In this document: positions 1 to 9,163 of the stretch, one piece after another
How the letters are laid out: the number at the start of each line of letters is the position of its first letter
Numbering within the stretch: position 1 is the first letter of the stretch
Assembly: GCA_947627245.1 (NCBI GenBank)
Contig: CANQVH010000019.1
Span: forward strand, 1 to 53,954
Reading direction: 5' to 3'
From: an uncultured Lachnospiraceae bacterium
GTDB taxonomy: Bacteria; Bacillota; Clostridia; Lachnospirales; Lachnospiraceae
Length of the DNA: 53,954 nt
Notes under the pieces: model-generated
Databases searched by the model: none
Told to the model about the DNA's origin: nothing
Seen by the model: only the letters and a program-made list of their open reading frames with translations
Position numbers and translations under genes: made by a program

Positions 1-65
1 CCTATCTATTGTACCCTAACAGCAATTCATTCAAAAAATTTCATTTTAGACTTGACTTTTAATAG

Positions 66-2414
66 TTAGTCTTTCTTCAGCGTCACGGATTTTTTATTCA
101 GGGTAACCTTCGTGCAGGCCACCGCTTTCTTCTGTACGGTCACCTTGACCTCTCCGGTCAGTCCACTTTTCAGGGTGACTGTGATGGTCGCCTTGCCCTT
201 CTTCGATTTCGCACTGATCTTCCCGTTGGCATTTACCGTCACGATCTTCGGGTTGCTGGTCGTCCATGAGGCAATCGCATCGCCAGCCGCCAGCCCGCTC
301 ACCTTGACCTTAGTGGTGGACTGTTTCGTCTTCAGCTTGATGGATGTGACGTTCAGTTCCATCGTCGGCGTCAGCTTAGGAACAGGCGTACTTTCCTCTG
401 CTCCGCAGCCCGTACATTTCCTTGTCTGAATCCCTTCCTCAAGTACGGTAGGTTCCTTCGTGATCTCATAATTTCCGAAACTGTGACCGGACTGTCTCCC
501 CGTCAGCGCAAGTGTAACCTCAAGATTCAAAGGCACATTATCATCCCCGACAGCACAAGTATAATTATACGAAACGCTTTCCGGAAGCGCACACCCCGAG
601 AATGTAATCACTCCGTCTGAACCCATGGCAGGAACTTTTGAGATAAAATGCACCTTTGCAAGATTATCTTTTCCAACAAGATTTGCCATATCCAGTTGCT
701 GCCCATTGCCGACATCTTTCAGTTGAACGGCTTGCGTCTGAGGACTCAGCTCGCAATTAATCATCGACAGGCCCAATGATTCCAGATTCAAAGAGGTCAG
801 ACGATTACCGTTACAATGAAGAATTGCAAAGTCGGTTTTAGCGCCCAAATTTAGTGATGTCAGTTGGTTATTCTCACAATTCAAATTAAATAAGTCCTTG
901 CTCGTGCTTACGTCCAGAGAAGTCAACTGATTATTTCCACATTCCAAACGTATCAGTTTTGTATTTTGACTCACATCCAATGTTGCCAAAGCGTTCCCGT
1001 CACACCAGAAATATTCTAAGTTTTGATTTTTGCTCACATCCAGATTCTTTAATTGATTACCTCCACAAGCTAATTCTCGCAAATCCGGATTATTACTTAC
1101 ATTCAATTCTTTCAACTGACACCCGGTACAATCTAAGCTAGTCAAGTATTCATTCTTGCTAACATCCAATGTTCCCAGCGAATTGCCGCCGCAACCCAAG
1201 CCTTCCAAATATTCATTATCGCTCACGTCCAGTTCCGTTAGCTGATTGCCACTGCAGTCCAACCCTATCAGCTCCATATTTGGTCTTACGTTCAGTTCTG
1301 TCAAACAGTTATCCCTGCAATCCAAGTGTTCCAAATCCCTGTTCAAATGCACATCCAGTTCTTTCAACTGGTTATCATCACAGTCTAATTCAATTAAATT
1401 AACAATACCGCCAAAATTCAATACTGTCAGATTGTTCCCATAACAAGACAAATCATACAGATTGGTACTGTTGCTCACATCTAGTGTTGTTAATTGGTTA
1501 TCATAACACCAGAATGTCTCCAAACGCGTATTCTTGCTTACATCCAGAGAAGTCAGATTATTTGAATGACAGTCCAAAAAATTCAACTTAGTATTGTTAC
1601 TCACATCCAATGATCCCAATGGGTTGTTAGAACAATTCATACCCTCCAACATCGTGTTATGACTCACATCCAGTTTCGTCAGTTGATTTAACGAACAGTC
1701 CAGATACGTTAAATTCGTGAAATATTCGATTCCTGTAAGATCTTTAATACCAGCTTCACCAACGTACATTCGTTCAATCTCTTCGATCTCCGCAGAAGAG
1801 AGCACATTGTCATTGTCCACATCCCATTCATCCCAATTATATCCAAGATCTATACGGAAATTCTCATCCGAAAAATAATTTGCATCCAATGTCACTCCGC
1901 CATTCGCTATCACTGATGTGTCGTCCATTGGAAGAGCAAGCGTATCCGTCGCCGCGACATTAATCAGCTTATCACTGTCCAAATCAACAGATATCTCATA
2001 GTCTTCCTCGATGGGAAACTCCGATTCCGTAGTCTCCGAACCTACGGTCTGCTCCGCAAATGTCTCCGATTCGACCTCGGAAAACTCAGATTCCTGCGGC
2101 AATTCCGCGATATCCTCTGCCGCTTCTACCGTAGTTCCGTCAGTCTCGTCTCCGAACTCCTGTCCTTCGGTCTCTTCAACCGCAGGCATTCCCTCAATCG
2201 TTTCTTTCGTGAGAAGTTCATTATTGGCTTCCGCTTCGGTCACTGAATCAGCAACCGTAATCTCCGAAGACTCCTCGGATTCTTCCGGACTTGTATCTGC
2301 TGCTACCTCAATCACAGTCTCCGCTTCCTCCAGCGCAAACACCGTCAAGCCGTCGGCAAACACCGAAGTGACTGCCATCATCGCCGCCATCAAAAAAGCT
2401 GTTTTTCTTTTCAT
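66..2414 (-). CDS. Secreted leucine-rich-repeat surface protein with C-terminal Big_2 domain
   Basis: 782 aa. It opens with a signal peptide (Lys/Arg start, hydrophobic stretch at residues 7-27), then an acidic Glu/Thr/Ser-rich region to about 150. An EF-hand-like loop (DVDNDNVLSSAEI) precedes about 16 LRR units of 21 residues with the pattern LxxLDCxxNxLxxLDVSxN. A Cys-containing linker (TRKCTGCGAEES) and one Big_2 immunoglobulin-like domain follow. The last 15 residues (TKVTLNKKSVTLKKD) look like the first strand of a second Big_2 domain cut short by a stop. There is no LPXTG anchor. The ATG is preceded by AAGGAGG. Such proteins are usually cell-surface adhesins or binding proteins; the ligand is unknown. 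Expression may be phase variable (see promoter 2513-2543). Confidence 0.85.
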   Translation of the reverse strand: MKRKTAFLMAAMMAVTSVFADGLTVFALEEAETVIEVAADTSPEESEESSEITVADSVTEAEANNELLTKETIEGMPAVEETEGQEFGDETDGTTVEAAEDIAELPQESEFSEVESETFAEQTVGSETTESEFPIEEDYEISVDLDSDKLINVAATDTLALPMDDTSVIANGGVTLDANYFSDENFRIDLGYNWDEWDVDNDNVLSSAEIEEIERMYVGEAGIKDLTGIEYFTNLTYLDCSLNQLTKLDVSHNTMLEGMNCSNNPLGSLDVSNNTKLNFLDCHSNNLTSLDVSKNTRLETFWCYDNQLTTLDVSNSTNLYDLSCYGNNLTVLNFGGIVNLIELDCDDNQLKELDVHLNRDLEHLDCRDNCLTELNVRPNMELIGLDCSGNQLTELDVSDNEYLEGLGCGGNSLGTLDVSKNEYLTSLDCTGCQLKELNVSNNPDLRELACGGNQLKNLDVSKNQNLEYFWCDGNALATLDVSQNTKLIRLECGNNQLTSLDVSTSKDLFNLNCENNQLTSLNLGAKTDFAILHCNGNRLTSLNLESLGLSMINCELSPQTQAVQLKDVGNGQQLDMANLVGKDNLAKVHFISKVPAMGSDGVITFSGCALPESVSYNYTCAVGDDNVPLNLEVTLALTGRQSGHSFGNYEITKEPTVLEEGIQTRKCTGCGAEESTPVPKLTPTMELNVTSIKLKTKQSTTKVKVSGLAAGDAIASWTTSNPKIVTVNANGKISAKSKKGKATITVTLKSGLTGEVKVTVQKKAVACTKVTLNKKSVTLKKD

Positions 2415-2512
2415 TTTTCCGTCCTCCTTACGTTACGTGAGCTCTCCCGGAAACATGAAAATTCAGCTTTCATCCATGCAGGCTTTATTTCCCGGAAAAC
2501 AGTATTTTTCCC

Positions 2513-2543
2513 AGTTTACCCCCCCCCCGAAGTATTTTGTCAA
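2513..2543 (-). promoter_or_regulatory. Candidate phase-variable sigma-A promoter of the LRR gene
   Basis: On the minus strand the -35 is TTGACA (2538-2543) and the -10 is TAAACT (2513-2518). The 19-bp spacer consists of nine mixed bases plus an uninterrupted run of ten G. The optimal spacer is 17, so loss of one or two G would bring the boxes to better spacing. The start codon lies about 100 bp downstream. Confidence 0.6.
2519..2528. repeat. Homopolymeric C10/G10 tract
   Basis: Ten consecutive C on the plus strand (G on the coding strand of the LRR gene), sitting between the -35 and -10 boxes. Tracts of this length are prone to slipped-strand length change during replication. Confidence 0.95.
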
Positions 2544-2622
2544 GTTGTTCTTTGCATTTTGCACCTGAATCAAGCCCAACAAGCCTACATTATTTTGCTT
2601 CGGCCTTTTCGCCATCATTTAC

Positions 2623-5600
2623 CTAGTTCTGCTCCAGATAGTTCTCGAACTCCTCCGCCGACATCAGGATCTTCCTCGGCTTCGTGCCTTCCTCCGGGCC
2701 GACGACGCCGGCGTCCGAAAGCTGATCCATAATGCGCGCCGCACGGTTAAAACCGATCTTGAACACGCGCTGCAGCATACCGATGGAAGCCTTATCCTTG
2801 TCGATGATGAATTTTCCGGCGTCCGCGAAGAGGGCGTCCATATCTTCATTTCCGCGCGCCGCGGAGACTGCCTGTTGTACCTTCGCAATCTGCTCCTCCA
2901 TCTGCGCGTCGTAGGAGACTGCCGTGTTTTCGTTCTTCAGGAAGTCGACGACGTCCGCGACCTCCTCATCCGAAACGAACGCGCCTTGCACGCGGGCAGG
3001 CTTCTGATAGCCCTGCGGGTAAAACAACATATCGCCCTTGCCGAGCAGCTTTTCCGCGCCGTTCATGTCGATGATCGTACGCGAGTCCACGCCCGAGGAT
3101 ACGGAAAACGCAATACGCGACGGCATATTCGCTTTGATCAGTCCCGTGATGACGTTGACCGACGGACGCTGTGTTGCGATAATCAGGTGAATGCCTGCCG
3201 CGCGGGCCAACTGCGCCAGACGACAAATCGAATCCTCCACCTCGCCCGGCGCGACCATCATCAGGTCGGCCAGCTCGTCCACGATGATAACGATCTGCGG
3301 AAGCTTCTGCGGTTTGTTCTCGTCCTCGATATCCTTCAGCGCCTCGATCTTCTGATTGTAGCCTTTCAGATCGCGCACGCCGACTTCAGCGAATTTGTCA
3401 TAGCGGGACATCATCTCGGCGACGCCCCAGTTCAGCGCTCCGGCCGCCTTCTTCGGATCGGTCACGACCGGAATGAACAGATGCGGAATGCCGTTGTACA
3501 CACTCAGCTCAACCACCTTCGGGTCGATCATAATCAGCTTAACCTCCTCCGGCGATGCTTTGTAGAGCAGGCTGATGATGATCGTGTTGATGCAGACAGA
3601 CTTACCGGAACCGGTCGCTCCGGCAATCAGCAGATGCGGCATCTTCGCGATATCCGACACGACCACCTTGCCGCCGATGTCCTTGCCGGTCGCAAATGCC
3701 AGCTTGGACGGATGATTTTTAAACTCGTCAGACTCTAAAAGATCGCGCAGGGATACCGCGCTGTTTTCACTGTTCGGAACCTCGATACCCACGGCGGATT
3801 TGCCCGGGATCGGCGCCTCGATACGGATATCGGCGGCCGCCAGATTGAGCTTAATATCGTCGGAAAGGCCCACGATACGGCTGACCTTGACGCCCTGCTC
3901 GGGAAGCAGCTCGTAGCGCGTTACGCTCGGGCCGCAGCTCACGTTCGTCACGGTCGCATGCACGCCGAAGCTGTCCAGCGTCTGCTGAAGCTTCGCGGCC
4001 GTACTGCGAATCTCCTGTTCCTGATTGCCGCCCTTGCCGCCCTTGCCCTTCTTCAGCAGATCGATTGGCGGATAGACGTACTCCGGGCGTACCGCTTCGG
4101 CGGTCTTTGCCATCTCAGCCTCCACGGAAGCGATTCCTTCTTCAATCTCCTTCTGCGAAGACCGTGGATTGCGCTTCGAGGACGGATGCTCCTGTCCTGC
4201 GGCGGCATCCTGCACCTGTGCATCCTCCTGCTCATACGGCTCGTCCGCTGCATCCGCCGTCAACATCGTCTTTTTGCTTTCTGTCGTCTTGCTGTCACGC
4301 AGAGAAGTTCCGCGTTCCTCTTCCCGGCTGCCGCGCAGGGATGTTCCGCGCTCCGTTGTCTGATTGTCCCGCAGAGACGTCCCCAGCCCTTTTTGCGTCG
4401 TCCGGGCAGAATCTTCGCTCGTCTCCGTCCGGATCCCCTCGATATGTAGTTGTGAGATATCGTGATAGTATTCCAATCCGGAGGAATCAGCCGGTTTCTT
4501 CTGTACAGACGCATTCTTTTCCAGCTCGATCACCTTGGGAATCTCTGTCCCAACCTTTGAAGGATCTCCCTGAATCCTTGTATCCGTCGTCACACCGGAA
4601 ACCTTATGGTGCTCACGACTGCCCACCGGGAACAAGACAGGCACATCGATCTGTGTCCTTGTCGTATGCGTCGGTGCAGGCTGCGAATACATAGGTATCT
4701 GTCCCGCGCCGTTCGCAGGCAGCTCTCCTTTCTTCCCCTTGCGCTTTCTGCCGCGTGACACAGCACTCTGCTCCTGCCACGTCTGCATCCCGGGCATCGT
4801 CTGTGATTGTCCGTATCCGGTCGGAATCTGCCCCGGCACACCTGCCTGCGGCTGTCCATATCCCAACGGAGTCTGTCCCGGCACACCCGTCCATGGCTGT
4901 CCATATCCCAACGGAGTCTGTCCCGGTCCGTCTGCCTGCGGCTGTCCGTTCCCGCCGTCTGGCGCGTCCAGAAGCTCCTGCGGCAGATCCCAATCGTTCC
5001 TGCGCTCCCGTTCTTTGCGATATGCCTCCCTGCGCCGCGCGTTTGACTCCTTCGCCGACTGATAGACGCGGCTACCCTGATGCTTCACACTGCGCATCAG
5101 CGATTTCTGAGTGATCAGCACAAGACAAACGATTGTGAAAATCAAAAGAACGATCCCCGTTCCAATCGCCCCAAACGCAGGACGAAACAGGCCGCAGATC
5201 ACACCACCGATCACACCGCCGCCGTTTTTGTAGGAAGCGCTGTGCTCATAGATCTCCGTGATATCCCGAATCTCCTGATAATCTTTCGTGAAAAGCGTCG
5301 CGAAACTGCAGATACAGACAAACAGCCCCAACGAAGAAAAGAATTTCATTCCTGCGACGCGGCTGCCGCGGTTCGAAATCAGAAACGCCGCCGCAATAAA
5401 CAGAAGGAACGGAAACAGATATGCGGTGATCCCGAAAATTCCGAAACTCACATCGGAGACAACGGCTCCCACATATCCCCCTATTCCAAGATAACTGATA
5501 AAAAGCAGGATGCAGACCGCCAGCACGATCCACAAAACCGCCTCGCGCATGATCATTGAATTTTCCGGCTCACGCTCAGGCTCCTGTATCGGTGCCGGTG

Positions 5601-5727
5601 CGGGATTGACCCGCTTCGCGCCGGATTTGGATGCTTTTGCAGCCGTCCCGCCGGATGCGCTGCTTTTTCCGGACGTCGAGTTCCCCTTTGCCGACGTCGC
5701 TTTTTTCTTTGCCGTATTCGTTGCCAA
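2623..5727 (-). CDS. ftsK: DNA translocase FtsK/SpoIIIE
   Basis: 1034 aa membrane-anchored ATPase that pumps chromosomal DNA through the division or sporulation septum. The first ~75 residues are Lys/Ala/Ser-rich, followed by about four membrane segments to residue 205. A long low-complexity Pro/Gln/Glu linker runs to about 540. The motor domain has Walker A GATGSGKS (about 700-709) and Walker B VDELADLM (about 815-820). The C-terminal winged-helix gamma domain (about 965-1030) reads DNA polarity sequences. It is longer than SpoIIIE (about 790 aa) because of the linker. The start is TTG with AAGGGGAG upstream, in place of the usual ATG. It lies 22 bp after uppP, so it is probably cotranscribed with it. 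Confidence 0.95.
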   Translation of the reverse strand: MATNTAKKKATSAKGNSTSGKSSASGGTAAKASKSGAKRVNPAPAPIQEPEREPENSMIMREAVLWIVLAVCILLFISYLGIGGYVGAVVSDVSFGIFGITAYLFPFLLFIAAAFLISNRGSRVAGMKFFSSLGLFVCICSFATLFTKDYQEIRDITEIYEHSASYKNGGGVIGGVICGLFRPAFGAIGTGIVLLIFTIVCLVLITQKSLMRSVKHQGSRVYQSAKESNARRREAYRKERERRNDWDLPQELLDAPDGGNGQPQADGPGQTPLGYGQPWTGVPGQTPLGYGQPQAGVPGQIPTGYGQSQTMPGMQTWQEQSAVSRGRKRKGKKGELPANGAGQIPMYSQPAPTHTTRTQIDVPVLFPVGSREHHKVSGVTTDTRIQGDPSKVGTEIPKVIELEKNASVQKKPADSSGLEYYHDISQLHIEGIRTETSEDSARTTQKGLGTSLRDNQTTERGTSLRGSREEERGTSLRDSKTTESKKTMLTADAADEPYEQEDAQVQDAAAGQEHPSSKRNPRSSQKEIEEGIASVEAEMAKTAEAVRPEYVYPPIDLLKKGKGGKGGNQEQEIRSTAAKLQQTLDSFGVHATVTNVSCGPSVTRYELLPEQGVKVSRIVGLSDDIKLNLAAADIRIEAPIPGKSAVGIEVPNSENSAVSLRDLLESDEFKNHPSKLAFATGKDIGGKVVVSDIAKMPHLLIAGATGSGKSVCINTIIISLLYKASPEEVKLIMIDPKVVELSVYNGIPHLFIPVVTDPKKAAGALNWGVAEMMSRYDKFAEVGVRDLKGYNQKIEALKDIEDENKPQKLPQIVIIVDELADLMMVAPGEVEDSICRLAQLARAAGIHLIIATQRPSVNVITGLIKANMPSRIAFSVSSGVDSRTIIDMNGAEKLLGKGDMLFYPQGYQKPARVQGAFVSDEEVADVVDFLKNENTAVSYDAQMEEQIAKVQQAVSAARGNEDMDALFADAGKFIIDKDKASIGMLQRVFKIGFNRAARIMDQLSDAGVVGPEEGTKPRKILMSAEEFENYLEQN
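4804..4953 (-). repeat. 45-bp tandem repeats in the ftsK linker
   Basis: Three full 45-bp units (4909-4953, 4864-4908, 4819-4863) and a partial one encode 15-residue repeats of the type [15 protein letters not shown] within the disordered linker. A second repeated motif, GTSLRD/GTSLRG, occurs three times further along the same linker. Copy number could vary between strains. Confidence 0.85.
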
Positions 5728-5749
5728 TTTTTTCTCCCCTTTGCTCAGC

Positions 5750-6625
5750 TTAAATCAGGAAATGGCCGACAATCGCCACGATTCCCACAATAAAACAATA
5801 GTATGCGAAATATTTGAACTTCTTCCTGCGCACGATGACAAGCATTGTCTTGATGCAGATATATCCGACCACGCCTGCAAACACCATGCCGACCGCATAG
5901 ACTCCGATCTGCGCCGTCTCGATCGGCTCAGCGATCACATCCTTCACCTCAAGTACCGCCGCGCCGAGAATTGCCGGAATAGACAGGATGAAGGAATACT
6001 TCACCGCAAACTTCCGATCCAGCCCGCAGAAAAGACAGGCGGCGATCGTCGTCCCGGAACGTGAAAGTCCGGGGAGCGTCGCAAGTCCCTGCGCCGTGCC
6101 GATCACAAGACCGTCTCGGTAGCTTACCGTCTTCGGCGTCTTGTTTCCTTCCTTCTTGAGCTCCGCCATCAAAAGCAGTACGCCCGTAATCAGCAGACAG
6201 ATACCGGGAATCAGAAGCGTATTCGACGCCCCCTCGACGACGTCCTTGCCAAGCACTCCGATAACGCCGGTAGGCACGGTGGAAACAAGAATCAGCACCA
6301 CGAATTTCCGGTAACTGTTTGCTATGATTTTTTTGTATTTCAGAGATGTCTTATGTATTTTGTTGAGGATCAAAGTATACAGGTTGGAGAACATGTCGCC
6401 AACCATGAGGAAAAATTCTTTGATCATATTCCAGATATCCTTGTGGTAAACGATGAACACCGCCGCCAGCGTGCCGAGATGGAGCATAATGTCGAACAGC
6501 ATGCTCCCGTTCGTCTCGACATGGAAAATATTCTGCAGGATCGCAAGATGTCCGGAGCTGCTGACCGGAAGAAACTCCGTCACACCCTGCACGATTCCGA
6601 GTAAGATCGATTCTAAAATTGACAT
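5750..6625 (-). CDS. uppP: Undecaprenyl-diphosphatase UppP (BacA)
   Basis: 291 aa integral membrane phosphatase that recycles undecaprenyl pyrophosphate to the monophosphate lipid carrier used for cell wall synthesis. High levels of it give bacitracin tolerance. The N-terminal motif [15 protein letters not shown] (E17, H26) and the PGLSRSGTT loop are the family's catalytic signatures. Multiple hydrophobic segments run through the protein. GGAGG lies 7 nt before the ATG. It is first in a two-gene unit with ftsK, read from the promoter at 6677-6705. Confidence 0.95.
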   Translation of the reverse strand: MSILESILLGIVQGVTEFLPVSSSGHLAILQNIFHVETNGSMLFDIMLHLGTLAAVFIVYHKDIWNMIKEFFLMVGDMFSNLYTLILNKIHKTSLKYKKIIANSYRKFVVLILVSTVPTGVIGVLGKDVVEGASNTLLIPGICLLITGVLLLMAELKKEGNKTPKTVSYRDGLVIGTAQGLATLPGLSRSGTTIAACLFCGLDRKFAVKYSFILSIPAILGAAVLEVKDVIAEPIETAQIGVYAVGMVFAGVVGYICIKTMLVIVRRKKFKYFAYYCFIVGIVAIVGHFLI

Positions 6626-6676
6626 ACCATCCTCCGATATTTATAAATTTAGTCCGGGCAGATTTTAGCCCAATTC

Positions 6677-6705
6677 ATTATAGCAGACAATTTGTGGAGA
6701 GACAA
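6677..6705 (-). promoter_or_regulatory. Sigma-A promoter for uppP-ftsK
   Basis: TTGTCT (6700-6705), 17-bp spacer, TATAAT (6677-6682) on the minus strand. It lies just after the stop codon of the upstream protease gene. Confidence 0.7.
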
Positions 6706-6711
6706 GTTTTA

Positions 6712-7404
6712 TTATTTTCTCTTCTCTATCATCCTGTTCAGCTTTCTAAGCGCATCGCTGATTCCCCCTACCGCATCGATCAGCCCTTCCTTTACGGCGT
6801 CCTCTCCGACCAAGATCGTGCCGAGATCTTTCGTCAGGATACCCGTATCCAGCATCAGCTCCTCCAATCGGCTGCGCGCGGCCCGCGAATGCTCCGTGAT
6901 AAAACCGAGGATGCGGTCCTGCATTTGCTTGAAATAATCATAGGTCTGCGGAGCGCCGATTACTGTTCCGTTCATGCGCACCGGATGGATCACCATCGTC
7001 CCGGTCTTTACAATAAAAGAATAGTCTGTTGATACGGCGATCGGCACGCCGATAGAATGACTGCCGCCGAGCACCAGAGACACGGTCGGCTTGCTCAACG
7101 ACGCGATCATCTCCGCAATCGCAAGCCCGGCCTCCACATCTCCTCCGACTGTGTTGAGCAGGATCAGTAGCCCGTCGATATCCGGACTGTCCTCGATCGC
7201 CGCCAGCTTCGGCAATACATGCTCATATTTTGTCGTCTTTGAATTGGCGGACAGGCATTCGTGTCCCTCGATCTCGCCGATCACGCTCAACAGATGGATC
7301 CGATGACTCAGCGCGACCTCTCCGGTCTCACGGATAGCCTCCCGCTGCCCGTCTTCCGCCTCCCTGCATTTCTCGTTCTCCTGTCTCTTTGTATCCCCTG
7401 TCAT
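6712..7404 (-). CDS. tepA: ClpP-like protease, TepA family
   Basis: 230 aa from the ATG at 7404, which follows AAGGAGG; an upstream in-frame ATG at 7479 has no ribosome binding site. The fold is of the ClpP/crotonase type. TVGGDVEAGLAIAE corresponds to the oxyanion strand, GGSHSIGVPIA carries the candidate nucleophilic Ser and MVIHPVRM the candidate catalytic His. B. subtilis TepA (translocation-enhancing protein) is encoded next to spoIIIE, and the same neighbourhood is seen here with uppP inserted between. The N-terminal ~35 residues are charged and lack a signal peptide, so it is probably cytoplasmic. Whether it acts on exported proteins or on SASPs, as proposed for TepA, is inference. Confidence 0.82.
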   Translation of the reverse strand: MTGDTKRQENEKCREAEDGQREAIRETGEVALSHRIHLLSVIGEIEGHECLSANSKTTKYEHVLPKLAAIEDSPDIDGLLILLNTVGGDVEAGLAIAEMIASLSKPTVSLVLGGSHSIGVPIAVSTDYSFIVKTGTMVIHPVRMNGTVIGAPQTYDYFKQMQDRILGFITEHSRAARSRLEELMLDTGILTKDLGTILVGEDAVKEGLIDAVGGISDALRKLNRMIEKRK

Positions 7405-7535
7405 CGTCTGCCTCCTTATATGGTACGCGCCTGTTTGCAGACAGTATTCCCAGAAATGACAGAAAGAATACTCGGTCATAGGAAGCGGACGTTATGTAGA
7501 GCTCATACAATGCAAGTATTGTCCGGACATAAACA

Positions 7536-7584
7536 GGGCCGCCGCACAGCCGGCTTTTCAGAAAGTCCGGTTGCACGGCAGCCC
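7536..7584. other. Long imperfect intergenic hairpin
   Basis: GGGCCGCCG (7536-7544) pairs with CGGCAGCCC (7576-7584) over nine positions with one wobble. Inside, the pairing continues through CCGG/CCGG and CTTT/AAAG, giving an almost continuous 49-nt stem-loop. It lies 18 bp downstream of the minus-strand gene at 7603-8370. There is no clear T-run on that strand, so it may be a weak terminator, an mRNA-stabilising 3' structure or a dispersed repeat. Confidence 0.5.
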
Positions 7585-7602
7585 TTCTCTTGTCAAATCC
7601 GT

Positions 7603-8370
7603 TCAGTGATACAGATATTCTCCGCGCAGCGTGCGAACCATCTCTTCGTATCGCTGTCTGCACGCCTCGTTCTGCCCGTCCTCGATCATACGGATGCACG
7701 GAGAGAGATAGTTTTCCCAGATCGAGCGGTAGATCTCGTCCGAATCCTCCCTCTGAGCGATGTGCTTCACCACGGACGGCGCCACATCGTAATATTCCTG
7801 TATCATCTCCCTGCCTCCCGGAAGGGAAGACAGATAGGTATCTCTGTAATTGCGGAGCAATGTCAGCTCATAGCAGTCGTCCGGTTTGCCGAAGGTCCGG
7901 CAGACCGCCGTCGTGATATAACAGAATTTCTTGTGGAAACCCTGCTCGATCTCCTCAAACGTCGCCGTCTCGAGAGCCGATTTCGGGAAAGTCTCCCGCC
8001 ATGCTCCGACCAGCTTGTCCGCAAGCGGCTTAGACGAATTTCCCTTGTACTCCAATATCATCGGGAAGACAAACGTCACCATCGCCATGCTGAGATCCAT
8101 CATCCTGCGGTCTTTTGCGCTGCGGCGTTTACATGCGTCCGTCTGCGCCTTCGCATACTCCACAAGCGCTCCCGCCATGTTGAGCAGGAACTGATCCTTG
8201 TCGATCACGGAATTGTAGCCGTTCTCGATCGCGTCAAACGTCTGGACATTCTGTTGATACAACTCATGAAAACGATCCGGGTACAGATTTCTTTTAAAAT
8301 ACTGCATCGGATCCCCGCAGCACTCCAGAAGCTTCGGCATGCCCTCGATCCCGGTCAGGTAGTAGTTCAT
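7603..8370 (-). CDS. Conserved hypothetical protein with CFI-box-like C-terminal domain
   Basis: 255 aa from the ATG at 8370. Its ribosome binding site, GGAGGAG, is formed by the last codons of yebC. No catalytic family is recognised with certainty. The C-terminal half contains CYITTAVCRTFGK followed by DDCYELTLLRNYRDTYL, a GR motif, a YY and an APSVV segment. This spacing resembles the 'CFI-box' module seen at the C-terminus of many bacterial proteins. Two Cys pairs could bind metal or be redox active. No signal peptide or membrane span is seen. Its near-overlap with yebC implies translational coupling. Confidence 0.7.
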   Translation of the reverse strand: MNYYLTGIEGMPKLLECCGDPMQYFKRNLYPDRFHELYQQNVQTFDAIENGYNSVIDKDQFLLNMAGALVEYAKAQTDACKRRSAKDRRMMDLSMAMVTFVFPMILEYKGNSSKPLADKLVGAWRETFPKSALETATFEEIEQGFHKKFCYITTAVCRTFGKPDDCYELTLLRNYRDTYLSSLPGGREMIQEYYDVAPSVVKHIAQREDSDEIYRSIWENYLSPCIRMIEDGQNEACRQRYEEMVRTLRGEYLYH

Positions 8371-8374
8371 CCGT

Positions 8375-9103
8375 CTACTCCTCCAAGTTTGTGTATACCG
8401 CTTGGACATCGTCGTCTTCATCCAGCATGTCCAGCGTCCGGTTCAACTGTCTCAGCGCATTCTCGTCGGTGAGCGCGACATAGTTCTGCGGGATCATCGT
8501 GACCTCAGCGGATGCCATATTGATGCCCTCGTTCTCAAGCGCCTGCCGTACCTCACTGAAATCGTCTGGTGCCGTAAGGATCTCGAAACTGTCCTCCTCT
8601 TCGGAGAAATCCTCCGCCCCCGCGTCAAGCGCCATCATCATCAGATCATCCGCATCAAGATCGCATTCTTCCTTATCAATGATGATCTGCCCCTTCTGGT
8701 CAAACATATAGGAGACGCAGCCCTGCGTACCGATGCTTCCGCTGCCCTTTGTGAATGCATTGCGGACATTGGACGCCGTGCGGTTCTTGTTGTCCGTAAG
8801 CGCCTCGACGATGATCGCGATACCGCCCGGACCGTAGCCCTCGTATGTAACGTACTCATAGTTCACGGAACCCATTTCACCGGCAGCCTTCTTGATGCCG
8901 CGGTCAATCGTATCATTCGGCATATTGTTGGCCTTCGCCTTCGCAATGATATCGCGCAGACGGCTGTTGTTTGCCGGGTCGGAACCGCCCTCCTTGACCG
9001 CTACCGCGATCTCACGGCCGATGATCGTAAAGATCTTGCCCTTCGCCGCGTCGTTCTTCTCCTTCTTATGCTTGATGTTGGCAAATTTTGAATGTCCTGA
9101 CAT
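8375..9103 (-). CDS. yebC: YebC/TACO1 family protein
   Basis: 242 aa. It starts with the family hallmark [18 protein letters not shown] and keeps the three-domain length of the family. It is often annotated as a transcriptional regulator. The mitochondrial homologue TACO1 and recent bacterial work tie the family to translation of difficult (proline-rich) sequences. Cytoplasmic. AAGGAG lies 13 nt before the ATG, a somewhat long spacing. The downstream gene uses its 3' end as a ribosome binding site. Confidence 0.93.
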   Translation of the reverse strand: MSGHSKFANIKHKKEKNDAAKGKIFTIIGREIAVAVKEGGSDPANNSRLRDIIAKAKANNMPNDTIDRGIKKAAGEMGSVNYEYVTYEGYGPGGIAIIVEALTDNKNRTASNVRNAFTKGSGSIGTQGCVSYMFDQKGQIIIDKEECDLDADDLMMMALDAGAEDFSEEEDSFEILTAPDDFSEVRQALENEGINMASAEVTMIPQNYVALTDENALRQLNRTLDMLDEDDDVQAVYTNLEE

Positions 9104-9163
9104 AAGTCAAATGTCACTCCTTTTCCTGTACTTTGTAGTGTGTATCGCATTACGGAAAGCATG

